From the NCBI RefSeq assembly GCF_029633865.1, contig NC_079219.1, forward strand, positions 51,746,974-51,810,973: DNA of 64,000 nucleotides, written 5' to 3'. The stretch comes from Lampris incognitus (lineage: Eukaryota > Chordata > Actinopteri > Lampriformes > Lampridae). Each line of letters starts with the position of its first letter. The stretch's first letter is position 1. Below, piece by piece: positions 45,391 to 57,404 of this stretch. The notes beneath the pieces were generated by a model. It did no database searches. It saw nothing but the letters and a program-made list of their open reading frames with translations, and had not been told where the DNA came from. The translations under genes were made by a program, and so were the position numbers.

Positions 45391-46008
45391 CCCTTATACA
45401 CCTATACCGCCATATGGATCCACGCCGCTGAGTGTGACGGGGAGCCGCATCACTTTGAGCCTTACAACTTGTTTTTCGAGCCGAGTCATCAACTAGCCAC
45501 CGCGGCGCGCTCTTGCTGCAGAGCTCGCCCCCCTGCGGGGGGGTCAGGAAGTTGGAGCGATTTGTGCAGGATACCTTCTGCAAGCCGGACGTTGACATAC
45601 TGGTATCCGCCACGTGGGAGGGGTCTCCAAACAACGGATATGTCGACCGTAAAGCTGTCATACGGCTGCCTATGAACCCATGAGCTTATAAGGGAGCCGC
45701 CGCTTGGTTTCACTGGATGAAGTTACCTTTTGATTTTTTTAGGGGTAGGAAATATAACGGCTGCACCCTTTATATTTCATTCTCACTCTTGTCTCTGTTT
45801 GTAGCCAAGGGCGGGTCTAACAGCTGGCCCAGGCCGCCTTCAGTAAATACCTGCCCCCCCCCCCCCCCCCCGTTGCCACCCCAGCTTTGAAAGCCTAAGC
45901 AAATAAATAAACTAGATGCTGATTTTGCTTACTGGTCAGACAACAAGCCCTTCATGGCGGCCTTATTTGTCTCAGATCATCGTTCCTACAATTCTTACGA
46001 CAGCCCTT

Positions 46009-46515
46009 ACACCCATCAGCCAAAACATTAAGACCACCTGAGGCCACCGCCTTCGGGGAACACCGTTGCCATGAAGGGGTGCACCCGGTCTGCAGCAACA
46101 TTTAGGGAGGTGGTACGCGTCAAAGTAACGCCCACATGAATGCCAGGACTCGGGGTTTCCCAGCAGAACATTGCCCAGAGCATCACACCGCGGAGGCGGT
46201 GTGATGCATCCTGGTGCCGTCTCTTCCCCAGGTAAAGGACACACAGTCATGCACCCGGCTGTCCACATGGTGTGAAAGAAAGCAGGACTCGTCAGACCAG
46301 GCTACCTTCTTCCGTTGCTCCGTGGTCCACTTCTGACACTCACGTGCCCATTGTAGGGGCTTTCGGTGGTGGTCAGGGGTCACCGGGGGCACTCTGAGCG
46401 GTCTGTAGCTACACAGCCCCCCATACACAACAAGCTGGGACGCACTGTGTCTTCTGACACCTACCTGTCTATCACAGCCAGCATTAACCTTTTCAGCAGT
46501 CTGAGCTCTTCTCAT
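46009..46515 (-). mobile_element. Tc1-like transposon fragment, minus
   Basis: The left edge carries the terminal motif ATCAGCCAAAACATTAAGAC. The minus strand encodes HHRKPLQWARECQKWTTEQR then KKVAWSDES (46370-46280), the central DDE region, plus LLGNPESWHSCGRYFDAYHL (46175-46115) in another frame. It is truncated, with the 5' inverted repeat and much of the N-terminal coding part missing. Same family as 57405-58550. Confidence 0.75.
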
Positions 46516-46738
46516 ATTGCTCTCAACTTGTCAATTCTTACAGATAAGATAAACAACGACAAGTTAAACAATGACAAGTTAAACAGTGACAAGTTGAACT
46601 ACGATGATTAATCAACGACAAGATAAACTACGATGATTAATCAACGAGAACTGGGAGCTGATGCAGCTCAGGGAGCTTGTCAACACTCCAGGAGCAGAAC
46701 AATATGAAAGTATCCTAAAAGCTCTGAATGGCAACAAT

Positions 46739-46933
46739 AGCAGTGGTTAGTGCAGTCACCTCACAGCAAGAAGGTCCTGGGTTCGAGCCCCGGGGGTAGT
46801 CCAACCTTGGGGGGGGGGTCGTCCTGGGTCGTCCTCTGTGTGGAGTTTGTGTGTCTCTCTGTGTCTGTGTGGGTTTCCTCCCACAGCCCAAAGACATGTA
46901 GGTCAGGTGAATCGGCCATACTGAATTGTCATG

Positions 46934-46985
<52 letters not shown>

Positions 46986-47112
46986 ACCCTGTGTGATGGC
47001 CTGGCGGCCTGTCCAGGGTGTCTCCCTGCCTGCCGCCCAGTCACTGCTGGGATAGGCTCCAGCATCCCCACGACCCTGACAGCAGGATAAGTGGTTTGGA
47101 TAATGGATGGAT
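46739..47112 (+). mobile_element. tRNA-type SINE, plus, left half of an inverted pair
   Basis: It has the head CAGTGGTTAGTGCAGTCACC, B box GGTTCGAGCCCC, and body TCCTCCCACAGCCCAAAGAC. An expanded (GT)n lies at 46936-46984. The 3' part is CTGTCCAGGGTGTCTCCCTG with an (ATGG)n tail. Confidence 0.75.
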
Positions 47113-47169
47113 GGACGGCTGTTCTGTGGGACTGGACTGTGGGACAGTCCCACAGATGGGACTGGGCTG

Positions 47170-47466
47170 TCCCACAGAGGGGATACTGGAGCCTATCTCA
47201 GCAGTCACTGGGCGGCAGGCGGAGAGACACGCTGGACAGGCCGCCACACAGGGCCAACACATACACACTTTCATACCTAGGGATGATTTAGTAATGCACC
47301 CGGCGAGAGCACCCGGAGGAAACCCACGCAGACACGGGGAGAACATGCAAACTCCACACAGAGGACGACCCGGGACGACCCCCAAGGCTGGACTACCCCG
47401 GGGCTCGAACCCAGGACCTTCTTGCTGTGAGGCGGCCGCGCTGACCACTACGCCGCCGTGCCGCCA
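47170..47466 (-). mobile_element. tRNA-type SINE, minus, right half of an inverted pair
   Basis: Inverted relative to 46739-47112, tail to tail, separated by about 60 bp with GGACTGT/ACAGTCC mini-repeats. The reverse-strand head is GGCGGCACGGCGGCGTAGTG with B box GGTTCGAGCCCC. Confidence 0.75.
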
Positions 47467-48074
47467 CATTCAAGTAGTCATTTGCATTAATTTACAGTCA
47501 TCTGCAGTGGCATTGTAAAGAATATACTCCAAAGTTTTAAGCTCCATTTTGAGTGCCACCCCCCAAATCTACTGGCCCCTTTCTGTCTTTGGCGTGCATT
47601 GCCTTCCCTGCAACAAGTTAATCCTGAATCTCTTCCGTTAAGTGCATCCTCTCCACACCAACTCACTTTTCACTTTTTAAAAAAATACATCTATCACTTC
47701 TAAGGTGGAGTGTTGACTGTGCTCAGAAAGCACTTATTTAGAGTTTGTGTGGGAAACTGCTGCGGTCCAGCCAGTGGGATGGAGAATGATACCGGAGCTT
47801 CGGAAAACACTCCGGCGGGGACTTAAGGGAAGGCGTCGGCTGCATACTGAGCACTTCCCACCTCTGCTTTGGCATAACGCCCTCAGCTTTAAGCAGACCT
47901 CACCTCAGGAATGGTCAGTCGCTAATGTTGGGCCCTATAGGCAGTCTATAGTCCGGGCTTCCACTCGGAGGAAAATGAGGGAATTGCACAACTGACAAAC
48001 CAGCACAGGCCTCTATGTTTCCACTCTCAGACCATTATCCAAACTCTGTAAAGATCTATCCACTCTGCAGAAGG

Positions 48075-48415
48075 TTGTGCTGAGAGAAAGGTTTCATCAC
48101 TCATCTCAGTGACCTCTTCAGTCTCAGCTGACTGCAGGTACCCCCACCCTTATAAACAACACAGGGGCATAACGACCCCCAACCAACGACCAGCCTCATA
48201 TGCAAATTACCGTGACCATTAACTAGAGTTACAATGGCCATGTGTACTGTTCACAGAGGATTGGGGAATAGTTGCAATCACAGCATTGTAAGATAGTGAC
48301 AGATGTACTCTTCTACCCCCCCTTCCCCCCGCCCCCTGCCCCAGGTCCAGGGATGGTCGTTCCCTCGTCACAGAGATGGCCTCTTGGACTCCCCATGCAA
48401 ACCACGTTGTGTCCA
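48075..48415 (-). mobile_element. Penelope-like element, 3' terminal fragment, minus
   Basis: It shares the terminal non-coding sequence with the copies at 7342, 33570 and 34945. Landmarks are GTGACCTCTTCAGTCT, GACTGCAGGTACCCCC, TATGCAAATTACCGTGACCA and GATTGGGGAATAGTTGCAAT. A short endonuclease C-terminal piece follows on the minus strand (EAISVTRERPSL near 48375). No RT remains. Confidence 0.7.
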
Positions 48416-48697
48416 GATGAAGTGCTTCAACGTTCTGGAGTTCCCTCACCCGGACCATCGAGCGTCGAGGCGTCTGTCAAATTTGATACAGAAAAGTAAG
48501 ATTTTTATTTTTAGAAAATAAAGTTCAAGGCTAGTGTGGACCAATATGGTTGAATTCCGGACTCGGTAGCGGTTTTGGCCTGGAGTTTGCCACGGTGCTG
48601 TGTAGGTTTTAACGTACAGCTACTCACACCGGGCTCTGACCGCTCACACTCTCGCACAATGTGCCAGAGGGGGAGAGAAAAAAGTTTGATACGTTTT

Positions 48698-48699
<2 letters not shown>

Positions 48700-48777
<78 letters not shown>
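48700..48777. repeat. (CT)n microsatellite
   Basis: About 39 CT units, then degenerate CT-rich sequence to about 48840. Confidence 0.95.
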
Positions 48778-48781
<4 letters not shown>

Positions 48782-48977
48782 TCGCTCTCGCTCTCTCTTC
48801 CTGTCTTGCCCTCGCTGGCTCTCTCTCTCTCCCACTCTGTCTCTTCCTCTGAAGGCCCGGAGAGCTTGACTTCTGCCCTGCCAGTGTTTTCCTCCTCTTC
48901 AGGCTGCATGCTCTTTTCATCTCACCGAGGTGCAAGGGCAGCCACTTTGCTCCTCTGCCGGCCCCATGCACCCCCAT

Positions 48978-48978
<1 letters not shown>

Positions 48979-49042
<64 letters not shown>
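48979..49042. repeat. (CA)n microsatellite
   Basis: About 32 CA units followed by four ATGCAC-type hexamer repeats. Confidence 0.95.
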
Positions 49043-49044
<2 letters not shown>

Positions 49045-49299
49045 CACATGCACATGCACATGCATCTCCATCTCTGCTACAGTGAACTAGATTAGTTGCT
49101 GCAGCAGCAACTCCCCCCCCCCCCCAGGCTGTCTTAAGACTGAAGAGCAGATATCCAGCAGTGCTGGTGGGATGTAGTGGTGGTGGAGGTGGGAGGTTGG
49201 GTACAGTGGGGACCTCCATCGCACCCCCACCAGCCCCACCTCCACCACCGACACTTGTTTAAACCAACTGCAAATGCCATGGATGGATTCTCCTGACAT

Positions 49300-50400
49300 A
49301 CTTTGGCCTGTTGTTGTTGTTGATTGTGTTGTCTTGCGAGGCCGGGCTCTGGTGTCTCCTTGACTGCCTCACATATCCTTCACATTACACTTTTCTACAG
49401 GAGATTTTGGAGAAGATAGCCTCGCTGTTTTGTTAACTAAAATAAAAATTCACATTGATAGTACTTTGAATGAATGAATGAATGATTTTGGTCGTTTGTG
49501 TGCACATGCAGCAGACAGAACTAAAACAGCACCGTTCATATTTGCATCAGTCCGTTTCACACAACAAAACTCGATCAATCGATGACCGAAAAAGGAATAG
49601 GCTGAAGCCCAAGGCTTTTTGCTGCCTTTCCTATACAGTCCTTTAGTTAACCTAGGATATCAAAATTACAAAAGGAAGAAAAAATAATTTATACTAAGTT
49701 GTAATCCTTAGTTATTTTACATTGTAAAGATTTTCTGAAACTCAGCCTTAATCATGCTCCCCAGCCAACACACTAAACTAAATTCTCCGAAGCGTCTCCG
49801 ACAAGTAGGACACACAGTAGGTGTACTGTCTGTTTGGGTCGGACAAACCACACTGGTTAGACGCAGGGCGGCGTGAACCACAAACATCCAACAAGGCCCA
49901 TCAGCCCGGCACATACTGCGGCGGCAATATAGTGGCCATTACAATTGACCCATAACATGTGGCCCAACTACAACTAAATTGTGGCTGAATTATTGATACA
50001 GTGGTGTCGGCCGCGTTGCAAGTGGGGGCATGAAAGGGAGCCAACATGGGAATGGTCTTCTAATTTCATATGGTAGCCTGAGGGCACATTCCTCCCAGTG
50101 AAGACCAAACATATTGACATATGTGTGTAGGGGGAGAAACTGTATATAATATTGGGTTTACTTCTGAAAGGAGGAGGAAAATGGGCAGTGTGACACTTCA
50201 CAGAAAAGCAACTTCAGCCTCCAGTATATGTCTGTCAGTATGCAGCCTGCACTGCAGTGTTGGCATGATGCATGTGTGCAGAAGAGCAGTCATGTTGAAT
50301 TACAGAAAAATTATTTTAGGGCGATGTCCCCCTTATTTCTTCTTTGTCTTTTGGTCTCTCACTATTGAGAGTGTGTTGGGCTCCAGTGGAGTGATCGCGC
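49300..50400. other. Gene-free unique stretch before the minisatellite
   Basis: AT-rich sequence with a short (TGAA)n at 49466-49482. No ORF with family motifs and no recognised transposon. Confidence 0.5.
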
Positions 50401-50407
50401 TGTCTCT

Positions 50408-52172
50408 GTAACAGTCATTAGTCAGTGTAACATCAGTGTAACATCTCTGTAACAGTCATTAATCAGTGTAACATCTCTGTAACAGTCATTAGTCAGTGAA
50501 ACATACCTGTAACAGTCAGTAATCAGTGTAACATCAGTGTAACATCTCTGTAACAGTCATTAGTCAGTGTAACATTAATGTAACATCTCTGCAACAGTCA
50601 TTAGTCAGTGTAACATTAATCTAAAATATCTGTAACAGTCATTAGTCAGTGTAACATCTCTGTACCTGTCATTGGTCAGTATAACATCAGTGTAACATCT
50701 CTGCAACAGTCATTAGTGAGTGTAACATTAATCTAAAATCTCTGCAACAGTCATTAGTCAGTGTACCATCAGTGTAACAGCTCTGTAACAGTCATTAATC
50801 AGTGTAACATCAGTGTAACATCTCTGTAACAGTCATTAATCAGTGTAACATCAGTGTAACATCTCTGTAACAGTCATTAATCAGTGTAGCATCTCTGTAA
50901 CAGTCATTAGTCAGTGTAACTTTAATGTAACATCTCTGCAACAGTCATTAGTCAGTGTAACATCTCTGTACCAGTCATTAGTCAGTGTAACATTAATGTA
51001 GCATCTCTGCAAAAGTCATTAGTCAGTGTACCATTAACCTAAAATCTCTGCAACAATCATTAGTCCGTGTAACATCAGTGTAACATCTCTGTAACAGTCA
51101 TTAGTCAGTGTAACATTTCTGTAACAGTCATTAGTCAGTGTAACATCAGTGTAACATCTCTGTAACAGTCATTAGTCAGTGTAACATCAGTGTAACATCT
51201 CTGTAACAGTCATTAGTCAGTGTAACAGCTCTGTAACAGTCATTAGTCAGTGTAACATCAGTGTAACAGCTCTGTAACAGTCATTAGTCAGTGTAACCTC
51301 AGTGTAACTTTTCTGTAACAGTCATTAGTCAGTGTAACATCAGTGTAACATCTCTGTAACAGTCATTAGTCAGTGTAACATCAATGTAACATTTCTGTAA
51401 CAGTCATTAGTCAGTGTAACATCTCTGAAACAGACATTAGTCAGTGTAACATCAATGTAACATTTCTGTAACAGTCATTAGTCAGTGTAACATCTCTGAA
51501 ACAGACATTAGCCAGTGTAACGTTAATGTAACATCTCTGCATTAGTCATTAGTCAATGTAACATAAGTGTAACATCTCTGTAACAGTCATTAGTCAGTGT
51601 AACATTGATCTAAAATCTCTGCAACAGTCATTAGTCAGTGTAACATCAGTGTAACATTTCTGTAACAGTCATTAGTCAGTGTAACATCAGTGTAACATTT
51701 CTGTAACAGTCATTAGTCAGTGTAACATCAGTGTAACTTTTCTGTAACAGTCATTAGTCAGTGTAACATCAGTGTAACAGCTCTGTAACAGTCATTAGTC
51801 AGTGTAACCTCAGTGTAACTTTTCTGTAACAGTCATTAGTCAGTGTAACATCAGTGTAACAGCTCTGTAACAGTCATTAGTCAGTGTAACATCAGTGTAA
51901 AATTTCTGTAACAGTCATTAGTCAGTGTAACATCAGTGTAACAGCTCTGTAACAGTCATTAGTCAGTGTAACATCAGTGTAAAATTTCTGTAACAGTCAT
52001 TAGTCAGTGTAACCTCAGTGTAACAGCTCTGTAACAGTCATTAGTCAGTGTAACATCAGTGTAACAGCTCTGTAACAGTCATTAGTCAGTGTAACATCAG
52101 TGTAACAGTCATTAGTCAGTGTAACCTCAGTGTAACAGCTCTGTAACAGTCATTAGTCGGTGTAACATCAGT
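50408..52172. repeat. Large minisatellite, about 41-bp unit with shorter variants
   Basis: About 1.76 kb of imperfect tandem repeats built from AACAGTCATTAGTCAGTGTA plus ACATCAGTGTAACATCTCTGT-like halves. Full units are about 41 bp; shorter units of about 29-30 bp lack the middle CAGTGTAACAT piece. Variants (AGCTCTG, TTTCTG, TTAATG) cluster in blocks, and the right third is more homogeneous. There is no ORF and no spacer diversity of the CRISPR kind. Confidence 0.95.
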
Positions 52173-52199
52173 GGGCTGTATAGAATACATGCGTGGAAT

Positions 52200-53400
52200 T
52201 TGGAGATGAATTGTGATGTATAGGTTTGAGTCTTAAAGTGCATACAGGCTGTTCTGAGGCAGCACGGGTTGTTGACCGTCACAGAGCTGCCCGGCTAATC
52301 TTTCCAGAAGTGTCCAAAAAGCCTTTGTCCTCTGTGCACTTTTATTTCCACCTCTCTTGGAATTGTGATGACCGTGCCTCGGGGCGACAGAGACACCTTG
52401 AGGAGCGCCCACCTTTAAATCCGCGGCCTCATGACTTCAACCATGACCCCTAGCTTGAGGGATCCCTCAGGCGAGATTTAAACGAGCTCCCCCAGGTCCG
52501 CAGCCCTTCCTCTCTTCCCGTCACGTTTAAAAGACATGAAGCGGCCCTCTCCTGCGGTTGATTATCACAACGTATACGAATAAAAGACTGCACATTTGGA
52601 TAAAAAAAACGTGTCAACGCGTCATGACAGTGGGCGTAGGTTGTTGTTTAGATTGAGAGCGGAGACGCCATGGAGAGGGAACCCCTCCTGCGCTCAGCAG
52701 CACCCGCGCAGCGCCGTCTCACGTCTCACAATTATTTCCCTCTCGCTATTATGGAGGACGGAAGGCGAGAAAAGCATACAATATTGGGCTATTGATCCAC
52801 GCCCATCACTGCAGAAAAAAAAGTGGGTTCAGGGGCTTCACAGTCCCGACCGGACACAACGGTCGATAACGCACTCCATCAGCCGTTTCCATGGCAACTC
52901 GCCCGAGTGAGGACGGAGGCTGCCGTGTGCTCCGCGGCTGTCTGTCTCATACACCTCCTGTGATAATGGACGTGTCAGGGAAATGAATGCAAAGGTGGCG
53001 GGGTTCAACCTCTCGTCAACTTCCACAATTAAAGAAATTACACAAAGGTTAATTGCCTGTAGAGAAGAGAGGAGGAAAAATGGGAAATGCGTTCGATTGT
53101 TGTTTTTTTTTTCTTCCTTTCTTTTTTTTTCATGTGACCTGTGCGTGTTGAAGGACGCGGGCTAACTGGGCTGCGGCGCAGCCAGCGTCCATGTGACGCT
53201 TAAAACGAGGACATTGTCCATTATTTTCAGGGGGGAAAGAAAAAATAATGCTCCGATGACAGTTTGAAATCAGCAGTTCTTTCCCTGACATTGGAGAAGG
53301 GGCCTCTTTTGTGGTTGACCCCAATTTGGAGGTCGAGCAAGCGTGATCAATGTGCCAGCCATTAGCTCACCACGAGCAACTGGAGGGACAAGGCCAGAGA
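52200..53400. promoter_or_regulatory. Candidate regulatory block with RFX X-box
   Basis: 1.2 kb of complex, non-repetitive sequence without coding signal. It contains a palindromic X-box GTTTCCATGGCAAC (52885-52898), an AATTAAAGAAATTACAC / GGTTAATTGCC homeodomain-rich stretch (about 53027-53060), and TTGTGGTTGACC (Runx-like, about 53309). Activity is not shown by sequence. Confidence 0.3.
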
Positions 53401-53444
53401 GCAGTCAAAGAAATTTAGGATTGGGGAAGGAAAGACTCAATAGA

Positions 53445-53452
<8 letters not shown>

Positions 53453-53530
<78 letters not shown>
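53453..53530. repeat. (GA)n microsatellite
   Basis: About 39 GA units. Confidence 0.95.
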
Positions 53531-53534
<4 letters not shown>

Positions 53535-53667
53535 GGGAGGGCTGTCGTGAAGACTATAGCAGAAGATCTCTCCAGCAACACAGAAGATCAAAACGCAGCT
53601 GGTGGTGCCAGACAGAGTGTCAGGAGAACTTGACACCGGACCAGCACCGGCTCTGTGTGTCCGTCTG

Positions 53668-53725
53668 TCTGTGGTGTCTGTCTGGGGTCTGTCTGTCTGG
53701 GGTCTGTCTGTCTGTCTGTCTGTCT
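53668..53725. repeat. Compound TGTC repeat
   Basis: Repeated GTCTGTCTGGG blocks followed by (TGTC)n, giving serine/valine-rich spurious ORFs. Confidence 0.9.
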
Positions 53726-54629
53726 TTGGTGGCCATTGGCGCTCCATCACTTTGAACCTGACGTTGGCTGTGCTGCTGGGCCGAGCTGGCCCCTAAGTGG
53801 AAGGGATGGGTATCATGATCCTGGGCTGTGTTGATCATGTGTTGCGGTATTGATTGCCAATCGAAACCGCTGCTGAAAATGCAGGAGCGAGCAATGGGGA
53901 GAGAGAGAAAGAGAGGGAGGGAGGGAGGGAGGGAGGGAGGGAGGGCGTTCAGCTGTGGCTTCTCACTCCACCGTGGCTCTGTTGTACAATGCTGTGGTCA
54001 CCAATATGACTGCAGAGGAGGAAATGGCGGTTTGATCGTGGAGGAGCTAGTTGGAGGCTCCCTCCTCTCCCCCTTTCTCCTTCTGCGATGAAAAAAAAAA
54101 CATGACATCTTTTTTTTTCCTTGTGACAAAACAAAATCACGCAATTTCCGCTGAATCCACGTGACGTGGACGGTGAGCGTGCAGCCGGCCTCGGCCGCGT
54201 GGCTCTGGACAACACAGCGTTCATCAGACGCCGGGGGCGCTCTGTGTTTCCTGAGCTGTGACAGAGAGCTATTGATGGGCACGTGGCTTTGCAGGGCTGT
54301 TCAGGGGTCACTGGCCACTGCACTAACCTCTGACCCCCCCTCCTCCTCCTCCTCCTCCTCCTCCTTCCCCTCCTCCCTGCACCGACCCACATTGTGAGTC
54401 AGGGAGAGAGTGAGGGTGAGAGAGGAAGGTGGAAGAAGGGATGGGGTGACGTGAGGCGGGGTGCGTGCGCGTGTGTGTGTGTGTTGGGGAGGTGACCCCT
54501 GCAAGAGCTCCTCGCGTTGGATCCTCCCTTCACCCTCCCACCCAAAGCCTCCATCCATCCATCCATCCGTTCACCCCACCCCCACCCCCATCCCCTCCAG
54601 CCCCCCTCCTGCTCCACCTTATGCCGATC

Positions 54630-54710
54630 AATGACAGTTTCATGTGGCTTCTGTGGGCTTGCGGTGACGTGGGTTTTATTGATTTATCGACATCACTCCA
54701 GGCAAGCAAA
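54630..54710. promoter_or_regulatory. Candidate non-coding regulatory block
   Basis: TCAATGACAGTTTCATGTGG and TTTTATTGATTTATCGA are homeodomain/TALE-rich motifs in a short unique stretch between C-rich sequences. Weak call. Confidence 0.25.
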
Positions 54711-55060
54711 CCCAGAAGCACCCCCCCCTCTCAGCAGGCAGGCAGGCTGCAGCCCAAACCCCCGCTGTGCAGGGCCGGCCCATGCCAAGTCATCCAACTG
54801 TACTGGATTCTCTGGGAGGAGCAGATGCAACCCACACACACACTGTAAAAGTATATGTGTTTGTGTGTTTTTCTAAATGAATGTGTGTGTCACTTTAGTA
54901 CCCCTTTAAGCAACCCCCTCCACCTCCCCACCCCATCCAGTTTCATCAGGAACTTTGCCCCCCACCCCACCGCCCCCTCCACCGGATATCTAATGGGGAC
55001 AGTGAGAGAGACATCCAACCGTTCACTTACACACATGCACACAAATACTCACACAAATAC

Positions 55061-55100
55061 TCACACACACAGACACAGACACAGACACACACACACACAC

Positions 55101-55172
<72 letters not shown>
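55061..55172. repeat. (CA)n microsatellite
   Basis: About 110 bp, imperfect on the left (CAGACA interruptions), pure on the right. Confidence 0.95.
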
Positions 55173-55175
<3 letters not shown>

Positions 55176-55524
55176 GACACATTTACCGTGACCTCAAATT
55201 TCCAATATCCATAGGCGACTATCCCACTTTTATGGTTAAAAGGTTCTTTTCTTTTGGCCTGTGTCAATGTCATGCCTCTGTAGGCATGCTTCACCCTCGT
55301 GGCTGTTTCTAGCGAGGGACCCCCCACCCCCGCCCCCACCCCCCACCCCCCCAACGCAAAAGACCTCTCGCCTCCCTCCCCTCAGGCTCTCGGATGTCCA
55401 GTGAATGGCCAGTGGGTTGGGGATGGGCAGTCAGTGGGCAGCTGGACAGCCCCCCCCTGTGCATGCCCCCTCTGCCCCTCCCCGTGGCCTGGCTGGCCGG
55501 CCCCTGGAAGTGGGGAAATGGGGT

Positions 55525-55527
<3 letters not shown>

Positions 55528-55605
<78 letters not shown>
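55528..55605. repeat. (AG)n microsatellite
   Basis: About 39 AG units. Confidence 0.95.
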
Positions 55606-55607
<2 letters not shown>

Positions 55608-55671
55608 CAATCAAAATATTACTCCAGCGCGTCTGTTCTCTGCAGCCTTACCGCGGACACTGTCTGCTGTT

Positions 55672-55852
55672 ACTGTCCTGTACTGTCCTGTAGTGTACTG
55701 TCCTGTACTGTACTGTGTACTGTAGTGTACTGTAGTGTACTGTCCTGTCCTGTACTGTACTGTACTGTACTGTACTGTAGTGTACTGTAGTGTACTGTAG
55801 TGTACTGTCCTGTACTGTACAGTGTACTGTAGTGTACTGTACTGTTGTACAT
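55672..55852. repeat. TGTACTG-type tandem array
   Basis: About 180 bp of TACTGTACTG, TGTAGTGTAC and TGTCCTGTAC permutations with a 5-bp core (ACTGT or AGTGT). The array is nearly self-complementary (GTAC). Confidence 0.9.
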
Positions 55853-57404
55853 TTAGTTTGACTGGATGTCCTGCTGTTCCTCTGTCTTTTGACTGTACGT
55901 GTATTATTTGTTGTCCTTTGTTCCTGCAACCATTGTTGTGTTGTTGTTTCTCTGCTCTTCCTCTCTACGTGTGTTAAAATTTATTTATTTGTTTGTTTGT
56001 TTGTTTATTTAATTCTGTTTCTTCTACCTAACTGTTATGTGAAGTTGGGGGTCCAAAAAGTCTCCAGTTAAATAGAATAAACTATTGTTACTATGAGAAG
56101 TGGTGAGAGGCAAGGGGGTCAATAGGGAGGTTGGGGTTTGATAGTGAAGTAGGGTTATCCATGGGTTTGAGCTGCATCCAATGGCAGCTGGCCCCTACAG
56201 AAGGAGGGGGGGGTTGAGCGGTTAAGGGGGTAAGAGATCAGTGACCTGGCCACAGTGTCCAGCTGGGCGGTCATTTCACGGCACACCTCCGGCCACGTGC
56301 GGAACGGCCATCTGGGGCCGTCTTGCCCCCCCCCCCCCGGCCCCCGTCCCCGCCCCCCACAACAGCAGTGCCATCATCCTCTCAGATGAAGGGACGGCCA
56401 CTAACAAAAGTAAAGAAATCTGTCTGGCTAATCTGTGAAGAGAAAAAAGACAAGAGAGAGGGGGAGAAAGAGAGGGGAGAGGGTGACGCTCCACCTGCCT
56501 GTAATGAATAAACACTCCCAAGGTGAGTGGAACCCCAATGGCCGTAAAAAAAATAAATATATATATAATGTCCGACTGGACTGTCCCAGTAAGCAATCCC
56601 ACCTATTCCTGGATCTTCTGTATCTGCCCCACGGCCCAGACTGGGCAGATTTCCGACTTTCCAAAATAAAAACAAACCACTAAAGCAAGGCCAGCTGCCG
56701 TGGGCACATCCAACATCCGCCAAGTTTGCTGAATGAGGAAGTGTTATCCTTGAGTCCAGCAGAGACGCATGCGGGGGTGGGGTGGGGGGGACCAGGCTCC
56801 ATGAGGCGCCATCTCTCTTCGGGGAGCTTGGAGGAACCTCTGCAGCCCAGATGGACCGGCAGCTCAACCTTCAGCACGGCCATTCAGTTTGATGGGGCCG
56901 AGGACAGATTAGCGTGGGTTTGTCATCAGTGCTAACTCCCCCCCCCCCGCTTCATCGTCCTCCTCCTGCTCCTTCTTCTCCACCCCCTTCTTTCTTCTTC
57001 TTCCTCCGCCCCCTGCTCCCCCTCCACCTCCCCTCTTTCTACCCGAGCCTTCTGTCTTAAACTGTTTAAAGTGATCGAATTTTGCCCCTCCTCCCGCTGT
57101 GGTCGGAGGGGATCAGAGGTGACTGACCCCGGACTGATTGTAAAGCCTGTGGAGAGGAGCACCCTTAATAAATAGAGGTCCCACTAAACAGAGCTGACCT
57201 TGTAGACAGTTCTATGAGCTTAGGAAAAAACTCAGGCTTCATTTGTTTTTGGGGTTTTTTTTCAGGTTGGTTTTTTGGGGCGGGGTTAAGGGTTAGGATA
57301 TGGATTCGGTAAATCCCTTTAACTTCTATCGTTCCACTAATGAAAGTGATCTTCTGCGTCCATGTCTGATCCGCCGTCTAATTAGATTCCTGTAGACCCA
57401 CATA

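Larger units (their letters stand above)
41142..46008. other. Gene-free interval right of hormad1
   Basis: No exon is recognised past the hormad1 stop. The interval holds imperfect TTACTGTTAATT repeats at 41290-41355, an ATTAAA at 41693 that might end the hormad1 transcript, and a (CT)n-rich tract at 42060-42120. A 20-bp unit is repeated 2.7 times at 42381-42434. G- or C-runs lie at 42759-42770, 43817-43828 and 45856-45872. ORFs here show no family motif. Confidence 0.55.

Noticed and set aside
47747-47995. 82-aa plus-strand ORF in unique sequence
   Set aside because: No recognisable family; it lies beside a Penelope-like fragment and SINE pair, and length alone does not support a gene.
48575-49219. 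Long ORFs of Ser-Leu, Arg-Glu and Cys-Val repeats on both strands
   Set aside because: They are translations of (CT)n and (CA)n microsatellites in every frame, with no unique coding sequence or splice context.
50408-52172. Regular repeat array considered as a CRISPR-like locus
   Set aside because: There are no unique spacers; whole units repeat in tandem, and the host is a vertebrate.
53949-54392. 147-aa minus-strand ORF, Arg-rich
   Set aside because: The Arg run comes from a (TCC)n repeat, and the rest has no domain or splice context.
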